Source of the DNA: Halobacillus locisalis | GTDB lineage: Bacteria; Bacillota; Bacilli; Bacillales; Halobacillaceae | DNA: 64,000 nucleotides | Assembly (NCBI RefSeq): GCF_013694105.1 | Contig: NZ_JACEFG010000002.1 | Span: 496,001-560,000, forward strand | Direction: 5' to 3' | Shown here: piece after piece, positions 50,576 to 59,151 of the stretch | How positions within the stretch are numbered: the first letter of the stretch is position 1 | Layout of the letters: the number at the start of each line of letters is the position of its first letter | Position numbers and translations under genes: made by a program | Notes under the pieces: generated by a model | Seen by the model: the letters and a program-made list of their open reading frames with translations, nothing else | The model's database searches: none | What the model was told of the DNA's origin: nothing

Positions 50576-52483
50576 ATGAATGTACCTTTTATAGGCGAAG
50601 TTCCGTCAGATATAGTCGTATCATGGATTTTCGTTTCTTTAATCGGAGTTCTGCTATTATGGTGGCTGACCAAAAAAGAGCAGTGGCCGACGATTTGGGA
50701 ATATGCGAGAACCACGGATAACCGAAAAATAGGGACGATGTATATCCTATTTGCATTTCTATTCTTTATTCGTGGTGGAATGGACGCCATGTTCATACGT
50801 AGTCAATTAGCTGTCCCGGAGAGTGAGTTCTGGGTCTTTCAATCACAAAAATATAATGAAGTATTCACGACACATGGTACGGTGATGATCTTTTTTGTCG
50901 CCATGCCGTTGTTGATCGGACTCATGAATATTGCTGTACCTCTCCAGCTCGGCGCGAACGATTTGGCGTTCCCTTATTTGAATGCCATCAGTTTTTGGTT
51001 GTTTGTTTCAGGAGCGGTCATCTTTAATATGGCCTTTTTCTTCAATGCTGCACCTAATGCAGGATGGACAGCGTATGCGCCTTTATCAAGCGATACGTTT
51101 ACGACGGGCCCCAATAATAATTACTACATATTCGGATTACAAATATCAGGAATGGGGACGATTTTGACAGCGATCAACATGATTGTGACTATCATTCGCC
51201 TCCGGGCACCTGGCATGAAACTGACGCGTATGCCGTTATTTCCCTGGGCGACTCTTGTCACATCGTTTTTGATTATCATTGCTTTTCCTGTATTGACTGT
51301 AGCGTTACTGCTACTGACGTTCGATCGTCTTTACGGCACATCCTTTTTCTTAGGAGAACTCGGTTCGCCTATCTACTACCAGCACTTATTCTGGATCTTC
51401 GGGCACCCGGAAGTCTATATTCTCATTTTACCTGCGTTCGGAATATTTTCTGATATTATTTCGACGTTTTCCAGGAAACGAATCTACGGATACCGTTCCA
51501 TGGTCATCGCCATCGCACTGATCGGCCTGCTTGGCTTCATGGTATGGGCGCACCACATGTTTACGGTTGGACTTGGTGCACTCGCAAACTCGGTCTTTGC
51601 GATTACAACCATGCTCATTGCCGTACCGACAGGAATCAAGGTTTTCAACTGGTTATTTACCATGAGAAAAGGGGTCGTGCGCATTAAGACACCGATGTTA
51701 TTTTCGCTTGGCTTTATCCCCACGTTCGTACTCGGTGGTGTGACGGGCGTCATGTTGGCTGTTGCAGCTGCCGATTACCAATACCATGACTCCTACTTCG
51801 TTGTAGCTCATTTCCACTACACCATGATCGGGGGGACGATATTAGGAGCCTTTGCGGGGATCTATTACTATTATCCGAAGATGACAGGGAAGGTGCTGGA
51901 CGAAACATTGGGGCGCTGGCATTTCTGGTTATTCATCATCGGGTTCCATCTGACCTTCATGCCTCAGCATTTTGCAGGGCTTAACGGCATGCCTCGCCGT
52001 GTCTACACGTACTCTTGGGATGATGGGTTGTTCTTATTGAACTTTGTCAGTACCATCGGGGCGTTCGTGATGGGAGCAAGCATGTTATTTGTCGTGTGGA
52101 ACTTATACAAAACGCACCGTTATGGTGAAAAAGTAGGGAAGGATCCTTGGGACGGCCGTACATTAGAATGGTCGGTTGACTCACCGGCACCTGAGCACCC
52201 GTTTGACCCAGTACCTCAAGTGAACAGCAGGGACGCGTTTTGGTATGCCAAAATCTCTGAAGAATCACTGCCGGCTGCCGAAAACCCAAGACCTTCACCG
52301 ATTCCCGTTCAAACGATTCAGCCTGTCGTGCTTGCCGGCATCTTAGGTGTCATGAGTATCGGTTTCATTTATCAATGGGTATGGATGCAAGTGATCGGTG
52401 GAGTAGGGGTTCTAAGTTTCTTCATTCTCAGGTCGCTCACTGACGAACGCAAAAAAGCGTACAGGAAGGAGGAGGAATCATGA
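50576..52483 (+). CDS. Haem-copper oxidase subunit I
   Basis: The catalytic, proton-pumping subunit, 635 residues with at least 14 hydrophobic segments. Haem and CuB ligands are visible: THGTVMIFFVAMP (low-spin haem His), WIFGHPEVYILILPAFG (CuB His with cross-linked Tyr), MVWAHHMFTVGL (CuB His pair) and VVAHFHYTMIGG (both haem-ligand His). The GHPEVY motif and Tyr indicate an A-type oxidase. The C-terminal 100 residues (PAPEHPFDPVPQVNSRDAFW) follow the QoxB/CtaD pattern. Its stop overlaps the subunit III start by 4 bp (ATGA). Confidence 0.93.
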   Translation: MNVPFIGEVPSDIVVSWIFVSLIGVLLLWWLTKKEQWPTIWEYARTTDNRKIGTMYILFAFLFFIRGGMDAMFIRSQLAVPESEFWVFQSQKYNEVFTTHGTVMIFFVAMPLLIGLMNIAVPLQLGANDLAFPYLNAISFWLFVSGAVIFNMAFFFNAAPNAGWTAYAPLSSDTFTTGPNNNYYIFGLQISGMGTILTAINMIVTIIRLRAPGMKLTRMPLFPWATLVTSFLIIIAFPVLTVALLLLTFDRLYGTSFFLGELGSPIYYQHLFWIFGHPEVYILILPAFGIFSDIISTFSRKRIYGYRSMVIAIALIGLLGFMVWAHHMFTVGLGALANSVFAITTMLIAVPTGIKVFNWLFTMRKGVVRIKTPMLFSLGFIPTFVLGGVTGVMLAVAAADYQYHDSYFVVAHFHYTMIGGTILGAFAGIYYYYPKMTGKVLDETLGRWHFWLFIIGFHLTFMPQHFAGLNGMPRRVYTYSWDDGLFLLNFVSTIGAFVMGASMLFVVWNLYKTHRYGEKVGKDPWDGRTLEWSVDSPAPEHPFDPVPQVNSRDAFWYAKISEESLPAAENPRPSPIPVQTIQPVVLAGILGVMSIGFIYQWVWMQVIGGVGVLSFFILRSLTDERKKAYRKEEES

Positions 52484-53052
52484 AACAGACGTCTGAAATA
52501 TTGTTTCAAGATAAACGTTTAGGGTTCTTCCTTTACCTCGTCGTTGAGGCTTTAATGTTCGCGACGCTTTTCGCAACATATATCCTGTTTACACCAGCTT
52601 CCGTCGGGGCGGATCCATCAGAGGTATATGAGTTACGTACGGTCGTGTTGACATCTGTTTTCTTATTATCAAGTAGTGGAACGCTAATGATAGCAGAGAA
52701 GGGGCTCAAGACCTGGGATCGTAAGAAGATTTGGATCGGTCTTGGAACGACATTTCTACTCGGATCAATCTTTATGGGACTTGAGATACATGAGTTCTAT
52801 AAATACGTACACGAAGGTTACACGATTACGATGAACAACTTTCTGTCTTCGTTCTATGTACTAGTTGGATTACACGCCTCTCACGTCGCTTTTGGTTTAG
52901 GGTGGATGATACTGTTGATGGGACAGTTCAAACAAAAGCTCCCACGCAGTTTGTTCATCGAAAAACATAAAATTTTCAACTACTATTGGCACTTCGTGGA
53001 CGTCATCTGGGTCCTCATCATTCTCATCGTCTACGTACCTTACCTATTCTAA
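52480..53052 (+). CDS. Haem-copper oxidase subunit III
   Basis: A 190-residue membrane subunit with five helices. Typical segments are LGFFLYLVVEALMFATLFATYILF, SSSGTLMIAEKGLK, GLEIHEFYKYVHEGYTITMNNFLSSFYVLVGLHASHVAFGLGWM and YYWHFVDVIWVLIILIVYVPYLF. The first contains the lipid-binding Glu. It is the last gene of the operon; the small subunit IV usually encoded next in Bacillus oxidase operons is missing here, and non-coding DNA with hairpin repeats follows. Confidence 0.92.
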   Translation: MKQTSEILFQDKRLGFFLYLVVEALMFATLFATYILFTPASVGADPSEVYELRTVVLTSVFLLSSSGTLMIAEKGLKTWDRKKIWIGLGTTFLLGSIFMGLEIHEFYKYVHEGYTITMNNFLSSFYVLVGLHASHVAFGLGWMILLMGQFKQKLPRSLFIEKHKIFNYYWHFVDVIWVLIILIVYVPYLF

Positions 53053-53119
53053 TGACGTAGGTAAGGGGTGAGGAAGAGTCTAACTCGAGATCAAAGAGGT
53101 TCGTTGACGTATGTTGAGA

Positions 53120-53245
53120 GGGATGGCTTTGAAACAACTCGCTTTCCTGCGGGGGAGCCGGCAAGCCTCCTCGGTCGTAGAACTCCCTGTGGGGTCTTGC
53201 CTGAGTCCTTCTCCCGCGGGAGTCTCGCTGTTTCAAAGCCACCCC
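53120..53245 (-). repeat. Single hairpin element, minus orientation (variant stem)
   Basis: A copy of the hairpin family with its own terminal arms, GGATGGCTTTGAAACA / TGTTTCAAAGCCACCC. Read on the minus strand it carries GAGACTCCCGCGGGAG, GGCAAGACCCC, CGAGGAGGCTTGCC and CCCCGCAGGAAAG, the same core as the composites. The inner arms GGCAAG / CTTGCC are perfect. The 53053-53556 gap holds this element, the next one, and nothing else that I can recognise. Confidence 0.85.
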
Positions 53246-53385
53246 ATTCGACATGGGGGGGTAACGAACCTTTACATAGGTCAGTACGTCTTAGCTAGTT
53301 AAAGAACAAATGACAATGGTCGCGCATGAGCGTTTTGATTACGCTAATCTCATATTTAAAGTTTCCGTTATCCTCTTCAGAGCAA

Positions 53386-53503
53386 GAAGGGCGGGAAATT
53401 GCGAGACTCCTGAGGGGTGTACATGATCGGTGTGATCCCGCAAGGCGGAGCCTGAGTAAGCTCAGCACATGCCATCGAAAAGCGAGTGATTTCCCGGCCC
53501 TTC
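53386..53503 (+). repeat. Diverged single hairpin element
   Basis: Terminal arms GAAGGGCGGGAAAT / ATTTCCCGGCCCTTC (one bulged C) enclose GCGAGACTCCTG near the left and AAAGCGAGTG near the right, as in the other elements, with a divergent middle (GGTGTGATCCCGCAAGGCGG, then GCACATGCC). The inner pair GGTGTG / CATGCC can still form with two G-U pairs. Confidence 0.65.
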
Positions 53504-53556
53504 GAACTTGAAATGTTGTAACGGAAACCGTATCAGTAGAAGTTACAATTCCTCTT

Positions 53557-54279
53557 TTATGGTGTGAATCGTTTTTCAATAAAACGGTAGATGATGACCA
53601 TGATCGAAAATAGTGTGAGGGAAAGAATTCCTAGATTGATATAATACCAGACTCCATCCCCTAAATAATCCAGAGGCGTAGCGGCATCCGGTGGACCATC
53701 AAGAAACATGTAGTTCGATCCAAGTATAGAATTGATAGTCCCCACAATCACTCCGTATAGAATAAGCCATACATATGCTTTGATCATGGTCACCCAGGTC
53801 ACTCGAACAGACGTCGTCACGATAAGAAATAAACTGGTCCAAATAATCGCCATGTGATGGATGAAGAATTTCCAAAAGCGGAAGTGTTGGTAATCGTACA
53901 ATAAATCCGGCGTGACGAGTGCAATAAGTGCCGGGATGATACCGATGAAATAATTGAGTTTGATCAGTTTTGAATGATAAGTAGCTAGTGTAATCATTCC
54001 CAAAATTGATGCGATTCCACATAGATGAAGCGGTACGTAATAAGTCATGCTCCATACATCGTTTTTGATGGCCCAATATTGATAGCTTGCCTCAGAGATG
54101 AATAATAGGATAAACAATCCGACACGAATGAATAATACGACTCGTGGGCGAGCGGTGATCCAAGTAGCCGAAGCCAATAGGAAGACGGCACCGGTGAGAA
54201 AGATGATAAGAGCCAGGATATGACTGGTCGTGAAGAGTTCGAACGGATAAGAACTATATGTACTGAACCATTTTTCCAA
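53557..54279 (-). CDS. TIGR02206/YwaF-like membrane protein
   Basis: A roughly 240-residue integral membrane protein with about seven hydrophobic segments. The signature of the YwaF group is present: FTTSHILALIIFLTGA, SYQYWAIKNDVWSMTYYVPLHLCGIASILGM, a DLLYDYQHFRFWKFFIHHMAIIWTSLFLI segment with paired His, and NSILGSNYMFLDGPPDAATPLDYLG. The function of this family is not known. TTG 54279 is preferred, since AGGAAGTG is spaced 5-6 bp before it; a GTG nine bases upstream overlaps that site. Confidence 0.85.
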   Translation of the reverse strand: MEKWFSTYSSYPFELFTTSHILALIIFLTGAVFLLASATWITARPRVVLFIRVGLFILLFISEASYQYWAIKNDVWSMTYYVPLHLCGIASILGMITLATYHSKLIKLNYFIGIIPALIALVTPDLLYDYQHFRFWKFFIHHMAIIWTSLFLIVTTSVRVTWVTMIKAYVWLILYGVIVGTINSILGSNYMFLDGPPDAATPLDYLGDGVWYYINLGILSLTLFSIMVIIYRFIEKRFTP

Positions 54280-54356
54280 TGTCGTCACTTCCTAGTGAAT
54301 CAGGATGAATTGTGCTATGATTCTACCATAATTATTATGTCAGAAAGAGGGGTTGT

Positions 54357-54575
54357 ATGAAAAAAGTCAATTGTTTTCAGTGCAAGCATTTTCATACGAC
54401 GTGGAACCCGAATTTCCCTAGAGCTTGCAAAGCTTATGGGTTTAAAACGAAAGAGATGCCATCTGCCCTTGTATTGAAAACGACCGGTACGGAATGTATG
54501 CAATTTGAGTCCAAGCATCCAGAAAGGTCTCAAAAGCCAAAAACAAAGACATCTAGATTTGATTTTTGGATGTAA
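54357..54575 (+). CDS. Small four-cysteine (zinc-ribbon-like) protein
   Basis: A 72-residue protein MKKVNCFQCKHFHTTWNPNF with four cysteines arranged CxxC, then one in RACKAYGF and one in GTECMQFE, suggesting a single Zn or Fe site. The C-terminal 25 residues are Lys/Arg/Ser-rich. Close homologues are common in Bacillaceae, often labelled as uracil-DNA-glycosylase-like without the catalytic domain. No enzymatic function can be assigned. AGAGGGG precedes the ATG by 8 bp. Confidence 0.78.
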   Translation: MKKVNCFQCKHFHTTWNPNFPRACKAYGFKTKEMPSALVLKTTGTECMQFESKHPERSQKPKTKTSRFDFWM

Positions 54576-54669
54576 ATAATATGAAATTTCAGAATATATA
54601 TTTACACACTCTCATTCTGTGGTATGCTGATGAATATTTATAAATTGGAGTGAGAGGAGTTGATTGTTT

Positions 54670-56013
54670 ATGGCGAGAGAGAAATGGGGTACTAAACTCG
54701 GATTTATGCTGGCTGCAATGGGTTCAGCAGTAGGTCTGGGGAACATTTGGAGATTTTCCTTTGTAGCAGGAAACAATGGTGGAGGAGCTTTTTTGCTATT
54801 ATATTTACTGTTTGTCCTTCTCATTGGTGTTCCTTTATTGCTGACAGAGGTTAGTATAGGAAGAAAATCAGAGAGTGATGTTGTCGGTGCCTTCAAGAAG
54901 CTTGCGCCGCGTACGCCTTGGTATTTGACCGGGTTCTTCGGAATTGCAAGTGCGTTCTTAATATTAAGTTTTTACGCCGTTGTGGCAGGTTGGGCGATCT
55001 TTTACTTATGGAACTATATCAATGGATCATTCTTCGCCGCACCTGAAGCGGGTTATGAAGGGGCATTTGGTCAATTTATCAGCCACTCATGGCATCCGAT
55101 TGCATGGACGGCCTTCTTTATGATTTTAACGATCATCATCGTTTTAAGTGGAGTAAAAAAAGGGATCGAACTCGCAAACAGGATTTTCATGCCCTTGCTT
55201 GCGGTTCTTCTGATTGTTCTGGCCTTCTTCAGCCTTTCGTTAGACGGAGCGGCAGAAGGTATGAAGTTCTTATTTACGCCGGATTGGTCAGCGTTAAGTA
55301 ATCCGTCGATCTATATTGCTGCACTTGGGCAAGCATTCTTCTCCTTGAGTCTAGGTATGGGAGCTATGTTGACGTACGGAAGTTATTTGAAGAAAGAAAA
55401 CAAGTTGCCAAGCGCGACGCTTGGTATTGGTTTGATGGATACGTTCTTTGCGATTATTTCGGGGATTGTCATCTTCCCGGCTGTCTTCGCGTTTGGAATT
55501 GATCCGAGTTCAGGACCACCGCTTGTGTTCATCACATTGCCGAGCATTTTTGAACAAATGCCGTTTGGTGGAATTGTCGGCCTGATTTTCTTCTTCGCGT
55601 TGGTGTTAGCGTCTCTATCATCATCCGTATCCATCCTGGAAGTTCCGACGGCCTACTTCATGCGCGTGTTCAACTGGACTCGTTTCGCTACAAGTATCTT
55701 GATGGGATCGATCATGTTTGTGATGGGTATTGCGGTATCTCTAGGTTTCGGAATTTGGTCAGGTGTTACACCAATCGGTGATAAGGGCATCTTAGATTCT
55801 ATGGACTATATCGCTTCGAACATCTTATTGCCGTTAGGTGGTCTATCGATGGCCTTGCTGGTCGGATGGTTCTTGAAAAAATCCGAAGCTCTCGAAGCTA
55901 CAGATTTGACGAACTCCCCAATCGGATCTTTCTGGCACTTTATCGTGAAGTTCATAGCACCAATATTGATCATCATTATATTCTTGAATTCAACTGGAAT
56001 CTTCCAGTTCTGA
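54670..56013 (+). CDS. Sodium-dependent (NSS/SNF) transporter
   Basis: A 447-residue Na+-coupled symporter for amino acids or related solutes, with 11-12 membrane segments like B. subtilis YocR/YhdH. The N-terminal signature is WGTKLGFMLAAMGSAVGLGN with IWRFSFVAGNNGGGAF, containing the Na+ and substrate-binding unwound helix 1. Helix 6 shows AALGQAFFSLSLGMGAMLTYGSYL, the second substrate segment. Bacterial members with 11 or 12 helices transport amino acids such as Trp, Tyr or Leu; which one is unknown. ATG 54670 follows GAGAGGAG by 10 bp; a TTG six bases earlier is the alternative. Confidence 0.92.
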   Translation: MAREKWGTKLGFMLAAMGSAVGLGNIWRFSFVAGNNGGGAFLLLYLLFVLLIGVPLLLTEVSIGRKSESDVVGAFKKLAPRTPWYLTGFFGIASAFLILSFYAVVAGWAIFYLWNYINGSFFAAPEAGYEGAFGQFISHSWHPIAWTAFFMILTIIIVLSGVKKGIELANRIFMPLLAVLLIVLAFFSLSLDGAAEGMKFLFTPDWSALSNPSIYIAALGQAFFSLSLGMGAMLTYGSYLKKENKLPSATLGIGLMDTFFAIISGIVIFPAVFAFGIDPSSGPPLVFITLPSIFEQMPFGGIVGLIFFFALVLASLSSSVSILEVPTAYFMRVFNWTRFATSILMGSIMFVMGIAVSLGFGIWSGVTPIGDKGILDSMDYIASNILLPLGGLSMALLVGWFLKKSEALEATDLTNSPIGSFWHFIVKFIAPILIIIIFLNSTGIFQF

Positions 56014-56019
56014 TCAAAC

Positions 56020-56056
56020 AAGCGCCCAGAGCCTAACCGCTCCTGGGCGTTTTTAT
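56020..56056 (+). terminator. Terminator after the NSS transporter
   Basis: GCGCCCAG / CTGGGCG outer stem with an interior loop, followed by TTTTT. Confidence 0.75.
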
Positions 56057-56231
56057 ATGGCTCAACAAATATAGTCCAACCCCCATAACTTCCTCAACCT
56101 TTAAAAGACGAAACAGTCCCCTATTGTGATGGATTTCGCAAAATCACGAGCCGAATAAGACAGAACCTGTCAGGACGTGTTAAACTACCACAGAATACAA
56201 TTTTTAAAAAGCAAAAAGGAGTTTGACTACG

Positions 56232-56588
56232 ATGGCGATTTCGAATCAAACCGTCTTAAAGAAAATGTCGAATGAAATACAAGAAGCGATGCTTCAGCAT
56301 GGAAACGAAGAGAAAGTGAAAGAGCACGTCCGCTCCGTTCGTTTGCTGGCCGATCTATTGCTCGATCAAGATAACCAACAACGCTCAGTCATTGAGCCGA
56401 CGAGTCAAGAAGTACAAGCCATGATGGGCGGGGGACAGACGAACTCAACCAAGGCAAAGCCTTCTACAGGTGAACCAACGCCTGATGAAATTCGAGCCAT
56501 GATGGGCGGAGAGAACCCGAAATCATCACAGAACGAGCGAACAAAAGATGAGGACGATGCCAACGGTGCATCGATTTTTGATTTCTAG
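56232..56588 (+). CDS. ywdI: YwdI family protein
   Basis: A 118-residue soluble protein with an N-terminal helical region (SNQTVLKKMSNEIQEAMLQ, KEHVRSVRLLADLLLD) and a low-complexity C-terminal part. That part repeats the short motif T(S/P)(Q/D)E(V/I)(Q/R)AMMGGG twice and ends ASIFDF. Both parts match YwdI of B. subtilis, a protein of unknown function. The placement before ywdK supports it. ATG 56232 is chosen since the in-frame TTG at 56223 is too close to the AAAAGGAG site. Confidence 0.82.
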   Translation: MAISNQTVLKKMSNEIQEAMLQHGNEEKVKEHVRSVRLLADLLLDQDNQQRSVIEPTSQEVQAMMGGGQTNSTKAKPSTGEPTPDEIRAMMGGENPKSSQNERTKDEDDANGASIFDF

Positions 56589-56605
56589 GAGAGGAAGGGA
56601 ATACG

Positions 56606-56974
56606 ATGAAACTGTTATTAATATTAGCCGTATTCAACGGTTTTTTAGCTGTTGCTCTTGGAGCGTTCGGAGCACACGGATTAGAAGGGAAAGTATCAGA
56701 GAAGGGGTTAGAGCAATGGGGGAAAGCGGTCGATTACCAAATGTTCCACACGATGGCTCTCTTTGTGACCGCCTTATTAATGAGCAAAATCCAGACCGGA
56801 TTGATGACGGGAGCCGGGTGGTTTTTCTTCATAGGGATCATCCTGTTCTCTGGTAGTCTTTATATCTACGCACCTACAGGAATCAAGATGTTTGCGATGA
56901 TTACACCGCTTGGTGGATTATCCTTTTTAATCGGCTGGATCCTGCTTGGGTATGCGGTCATCAAATACGTTTAA
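56606..56974 (+). CDS. ywdK: DUF423 membrane protein YwdK
   Basis: A 122-residue protein with four hydrophobic segments and the DUF423 signature LALGAFGAHGLEGKVSEKGLEQW with YQMFHTMALF, GAGWFFFIGIILFSGSLYI and TPLGGLSFLIGWILLGY. Function unknown. It lies 17 bp after ywdI behind AGGAGAGGAAGGG, so the two form an operon as in B. subtilis. Its last codons overlap the convergent gene by 4 bp. Confidence 0.88.
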   Translation: MKLLLILAVFNGFLAVALGAFGAHGLEGKVSEKGLEQWGKAVDYQMFHTMALFVTALLMSKIQTGLMTGAGWFFFIGIILFSGSLYIYAPTGIKMFAMITPLGGLSFLIGWILLGYAVIKYV

Positions 56975-57219
56975 AAATACAAAATCGTTGTGAACAAAAA
57001 AATGATGATCGCGCGCAGCAGTTGGATGATGGCAAATCCTTTCTGCTGCCTTTTTATTTCGATCAGGGCATCAAAGAGGAAACTCACTGATAATACATAG
57101 AACATGAGCAGGATGATCCATTGATGCTCGAGTTGGAACATGGCGACAATGGATAGGACAACAGCCAGCAACAGTGTGCCGAGCTGTGCTTTTTGATAGT
57201 TTTCGTAAGGATGTCTCAT
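56971..57219 (-). CDS. Small membrane protein
   Basis: An 82-residue protein MRHPYENYQKAQLGTLLLAV with two to three hydrophobic segments (LGTLLLAVVLSIVAMF, WIILLMFYVLSVSFLFDALI, LLRAIIIFLFTTILYF). It has no motif I can name; similar small proteins occur near ywd genes in Bacillaceae. AAAAGGGTG lies 5 bp before the ATG. The stop overlaps the end of ywdK. Confidence 0.68.
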   Translation of the reverse strand: MRHPYENYQKAQLGTLLLAVVLSIVAMFQLEHQWIILLMFYVLSVSFLFDALIEIKRQQKGFAIIQLLRAIIIFLFTTILYF

Positions 57220-57243
57220 TCGTTCACCCTTTTCTGTTCATAG

Positions 57244-57276
57244 TGAAAAACTCGCTAGCAAGTAGCGAGTTTTTCC
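57244..57276. terminator. Bidirectional terminator
   Basis: Perfect AAAAACTCGCTA / TAGCGAGTTTTT stem with a 5-nt loop, upstream of the small membrane protein gene and downstream of gerQ on the same strand. Confidence 0.85.
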
Positions 57277-57399
57277 GCCTTAGCTTGCCGTCCAAGTTAA
57301 GGGAAGTCGTGAAAGGTAAGTGATCACACGGTAATTAAATGCCCGGTCGGTCTAGCGGGCAATCTTAGGGGACACCCCCCAGATTGAAGTTACTCTATA

Positions 57400-57891
57400 T
57401 TATCTAGGTGAGTAATTGGCGGCTCCAGGCGATGTGCCGTTAAACGGATAGTTATATTCGATCTCCTCATCAAACGTAATATAATCTAAATAAATCATTA
57501 ATAATAAGTACCTTTTGCCCGTTTGAGGATCACTTAAAATGATATGGTCGCGCCCAGCCGCTTCCACAATTCCTTTAAACACTTTCGCATTCCACTGGTC
57601 ATTGTTTTCGAACGTCATATAGACCGTGGCAGGTTTACCTGCATTCAGGCGCAGGATGTTCTCGATATACGATTCTTCACTAGGCAGCATGTTCGGCGGA
57701 TTCACCCCACCCTTGAACTGTCCAGAAGGCATTTGTGGAATTTGCTGCCCAGCGCCAGCTACTTGCCCTTGATTCGACATCGGGGCGTTTGGATAGTAAT
57801 ACATGTATGGATTGTTCGGGTAATAAGGGGACCCTCCCTGATTGTACATAGGCTGGCCTTGGCCTCCCATAGGTGGTTGCTTATGTGCCAA
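57400..57891 (-). CDS. gerQ: Spore coat germination protein GerQ
   Basis: An inner-coat protein needed for coat localisation of the cortex lytic enzyme CwlJ and cross-linked by Tgl in B. subtilis. The 163-residue protein has a Pro/Gly/Gln/Tyr-rich N-terminal 70 residues (YPNNPYMYYYPNAPMSNQGQ). The conserved GerQ domain follows: EESYIENILRLNAGKPATVYMTFENN, KVFKGIVEAAGRDHIILSDPQTGKRYLLLMIYLDYITFDEEIEY. The TTG at 57891 is chosen because AAAGGAG is 8 bp upstream; the GTG nine bases before it overlaps that site. It is the second gene of cwlJ-gerQ, 18 bp after cwlJ. Confidence 0.93.
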   Translation of the reverse strand: MAHKQPPMGGQGQPMYNQGGSPYYPNNPYMYYYPNAPMSNQGQVAGAGQQIPQMPSGQFKGGVNPPNMLPSEESYIENILRLNAGKPATVYMTFENNDQWNAKVFKGIVEAAGRDHIILSDPQTGKRYLLLMIYLDYITFDEEIEYNYPFNGTSPGAANYSPR

Positions 57892-57909
57892 TTCAATCAC
57901 TCCTTTAAA

Positions 57910-58332
57910 TTAATACACACTTGGACAATCTGCTCGAGTAGGTGAATAGAAACAATGGGACTTGTATCTTCCGGTATTCCACTGACCAAACCATTGCGCC
58001 GGGCACTCTCCTTCAGGCATGAAGAACCAAAGGGAATTGGAGGCGGGATGATACCGTTTGCCATTAATCGTTTTACGGGCTAGTCTTTGGTCCTTCTCTC
58101 TTGCCCGCTGGTAGAAGTAGCCTTTCTGGGTAGCTTCGAATCCCCCGGGGCTTTGGTACACCATATCCCGAATCGAATTGATATCCGTGAAATCGATACA
58201 GTTCCCACGAACACGGTTGACCCCCGTATTCCCGACCATCAACATACCAAGTTTTCCATCACCCTCGGCTTCTGCTCTCATAAGTCTGGCAAGCAGCTTA
58301 ACATCCGCTTCGTTGTAAGCAATAACAGCCAT
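57910..58332 (-). CDS. cwlJ: Spore cortex-lytic enzyme CwlJ
   Basis: A SleB/CwlJ-type hydrolase that breaks spore cortex peptidoglycan during germination, activated by Ca-dipicolinate in B. subtilis. The 140-residue protein is the short form without signal peptide or peptidoglycan-binding domain, as is usual for CwlJ. It has the family segments LLARLMRAEAEGDGKLGMLMVGNTGVNRV (catalytic Glu), DINSIRDMVYQSPGGFEATQKGYFYQRA and PASNSLWFFMPEGECPAQWFGQWNTGRYKSHCFY. ATG 58332 follows GAGGTGA. It is co-transcribed with gerQ, whose product places it in the coat. Confidence 0.94.
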   Translation of the reverse strand: MAVIAYNEADVKLLARLMRAEAEGDGKLGMLMVGNTGVNRVRGNCIDFTDINSIRDMVYQSPGGFEATQKGYFYQRAREKDQRLARKTINGKRYHPASNSLWFFMPEGECPAQWFGQWNTGRYKSHCFYSPTRADCPSVY

Positions 58333-58482
58333 GCTGTCACCTCGCTTTTTATACAGGCATGAATGGTTGTTCTTTATCACTATATGTACATGGGTGTTCA
58401 AGTTATGAATAAAAAATAGGAGGAGGGTGTGCCAATTCTATTCCAAATCATGTAAGATGAAAGTAAAAAAAGGAGCATCGAT

Positions 58483-59151
58483 ATGAACATCCTTTACATA
58501 GAAGACGATCAGGAAATCGGACAATGGGTAGAGAAGAAGCTTCGAGAGGAGGGGTATCATACACACTGGCTGACATCAGGTTACCAGTTGCCTGTCGATC
58601 TACAAACATATGGTGTAGTGGTTCTAGACGTCATGCTTCCAGGATTGGACGGTTTCTCTGTAGGCAGGCGAATCAAACGCCAGAACCCGAACCTTCCTGT
58701 CATTATGCTGTCTGCTCGTACCTCGATCGAAGATAAATTAGAAGGACTCGAGTTTGCCGATGATTATATGACAAAACCATTTCATCCAGAGGAATTGTTA
58801 AAGCGAATTGAAGTGCAAGTCAGGAAATATGAGAAAGCACCTGAGAAGACGATCTCTATCGGGCATTTGTCTGTTCGACTCGATCAACAGGTGGTCGTCG
58901 ATCAGTCATCCAACCGTGAAATCATGTTAACGGGCAAGCAATTCTCCATCTTCCACTTTTTTATCAGGCATTTAAATCAAATTCTTACAAAAGAACAATT
59001 GTATGAAGGCGTGTGGGGGGAGCCTTATAGAGAAGGGGATAAATCCCTAATGGTGCATATTCGTCACCTGCGTGAAAAAATCGAACGGAATCCATCTACA
59101 CCTGAAATCATCGAAACGATACGCGGGATTGGCTATAGGGTGAGAGCATGA
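58483..59151 (+). CDS. OmpR-family response regulator
   Basis: A 222-residue two-component regulator with a receiver domain (acid pocket DD at residues 8-9, phospho-acceptor Asp49 in VVLDVMLPGLDG, Lys in YMTKPFHPEEL) and a C-terminal winged helix. The segment LEGLEFADDYMTKPF is one residue shorter than the usual GLxxGADDYxxKPF, a small oddity near the active site. Its stop overlaps the start of the sensor kinase gene by 4 bp. An ABC-2 transporter operon lies 280 bp after the kinase and is the likely target. Confidence 0.93.
   Translation: MNILYIEDDQEIGQWVEKKLREEGYHTHWLTSGYQLPVDLQTYGVVVLDVMLPGLDGFSVGRRIKRQNPNLPVIMLSARTSIEDKLEGLEFADDYMTKPFHPEELLKRIEVQVRKYEKAPEKTISIGHLSVRLDQQVVVDQSSNREIMLTGKQFSIFHFFIRHLNQILTKEQLYEGVWGEPYREGDKSLMVHIRHLREKIERNPSTPEIIETIRGIGYRVRA

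Noticed and set aside
53053-53302. Small genes after the oxidase operon (possible subunit IV)
   Set aside because: Frames here coincide with the hairpin element and show no membrane helices of the subunit IV type.
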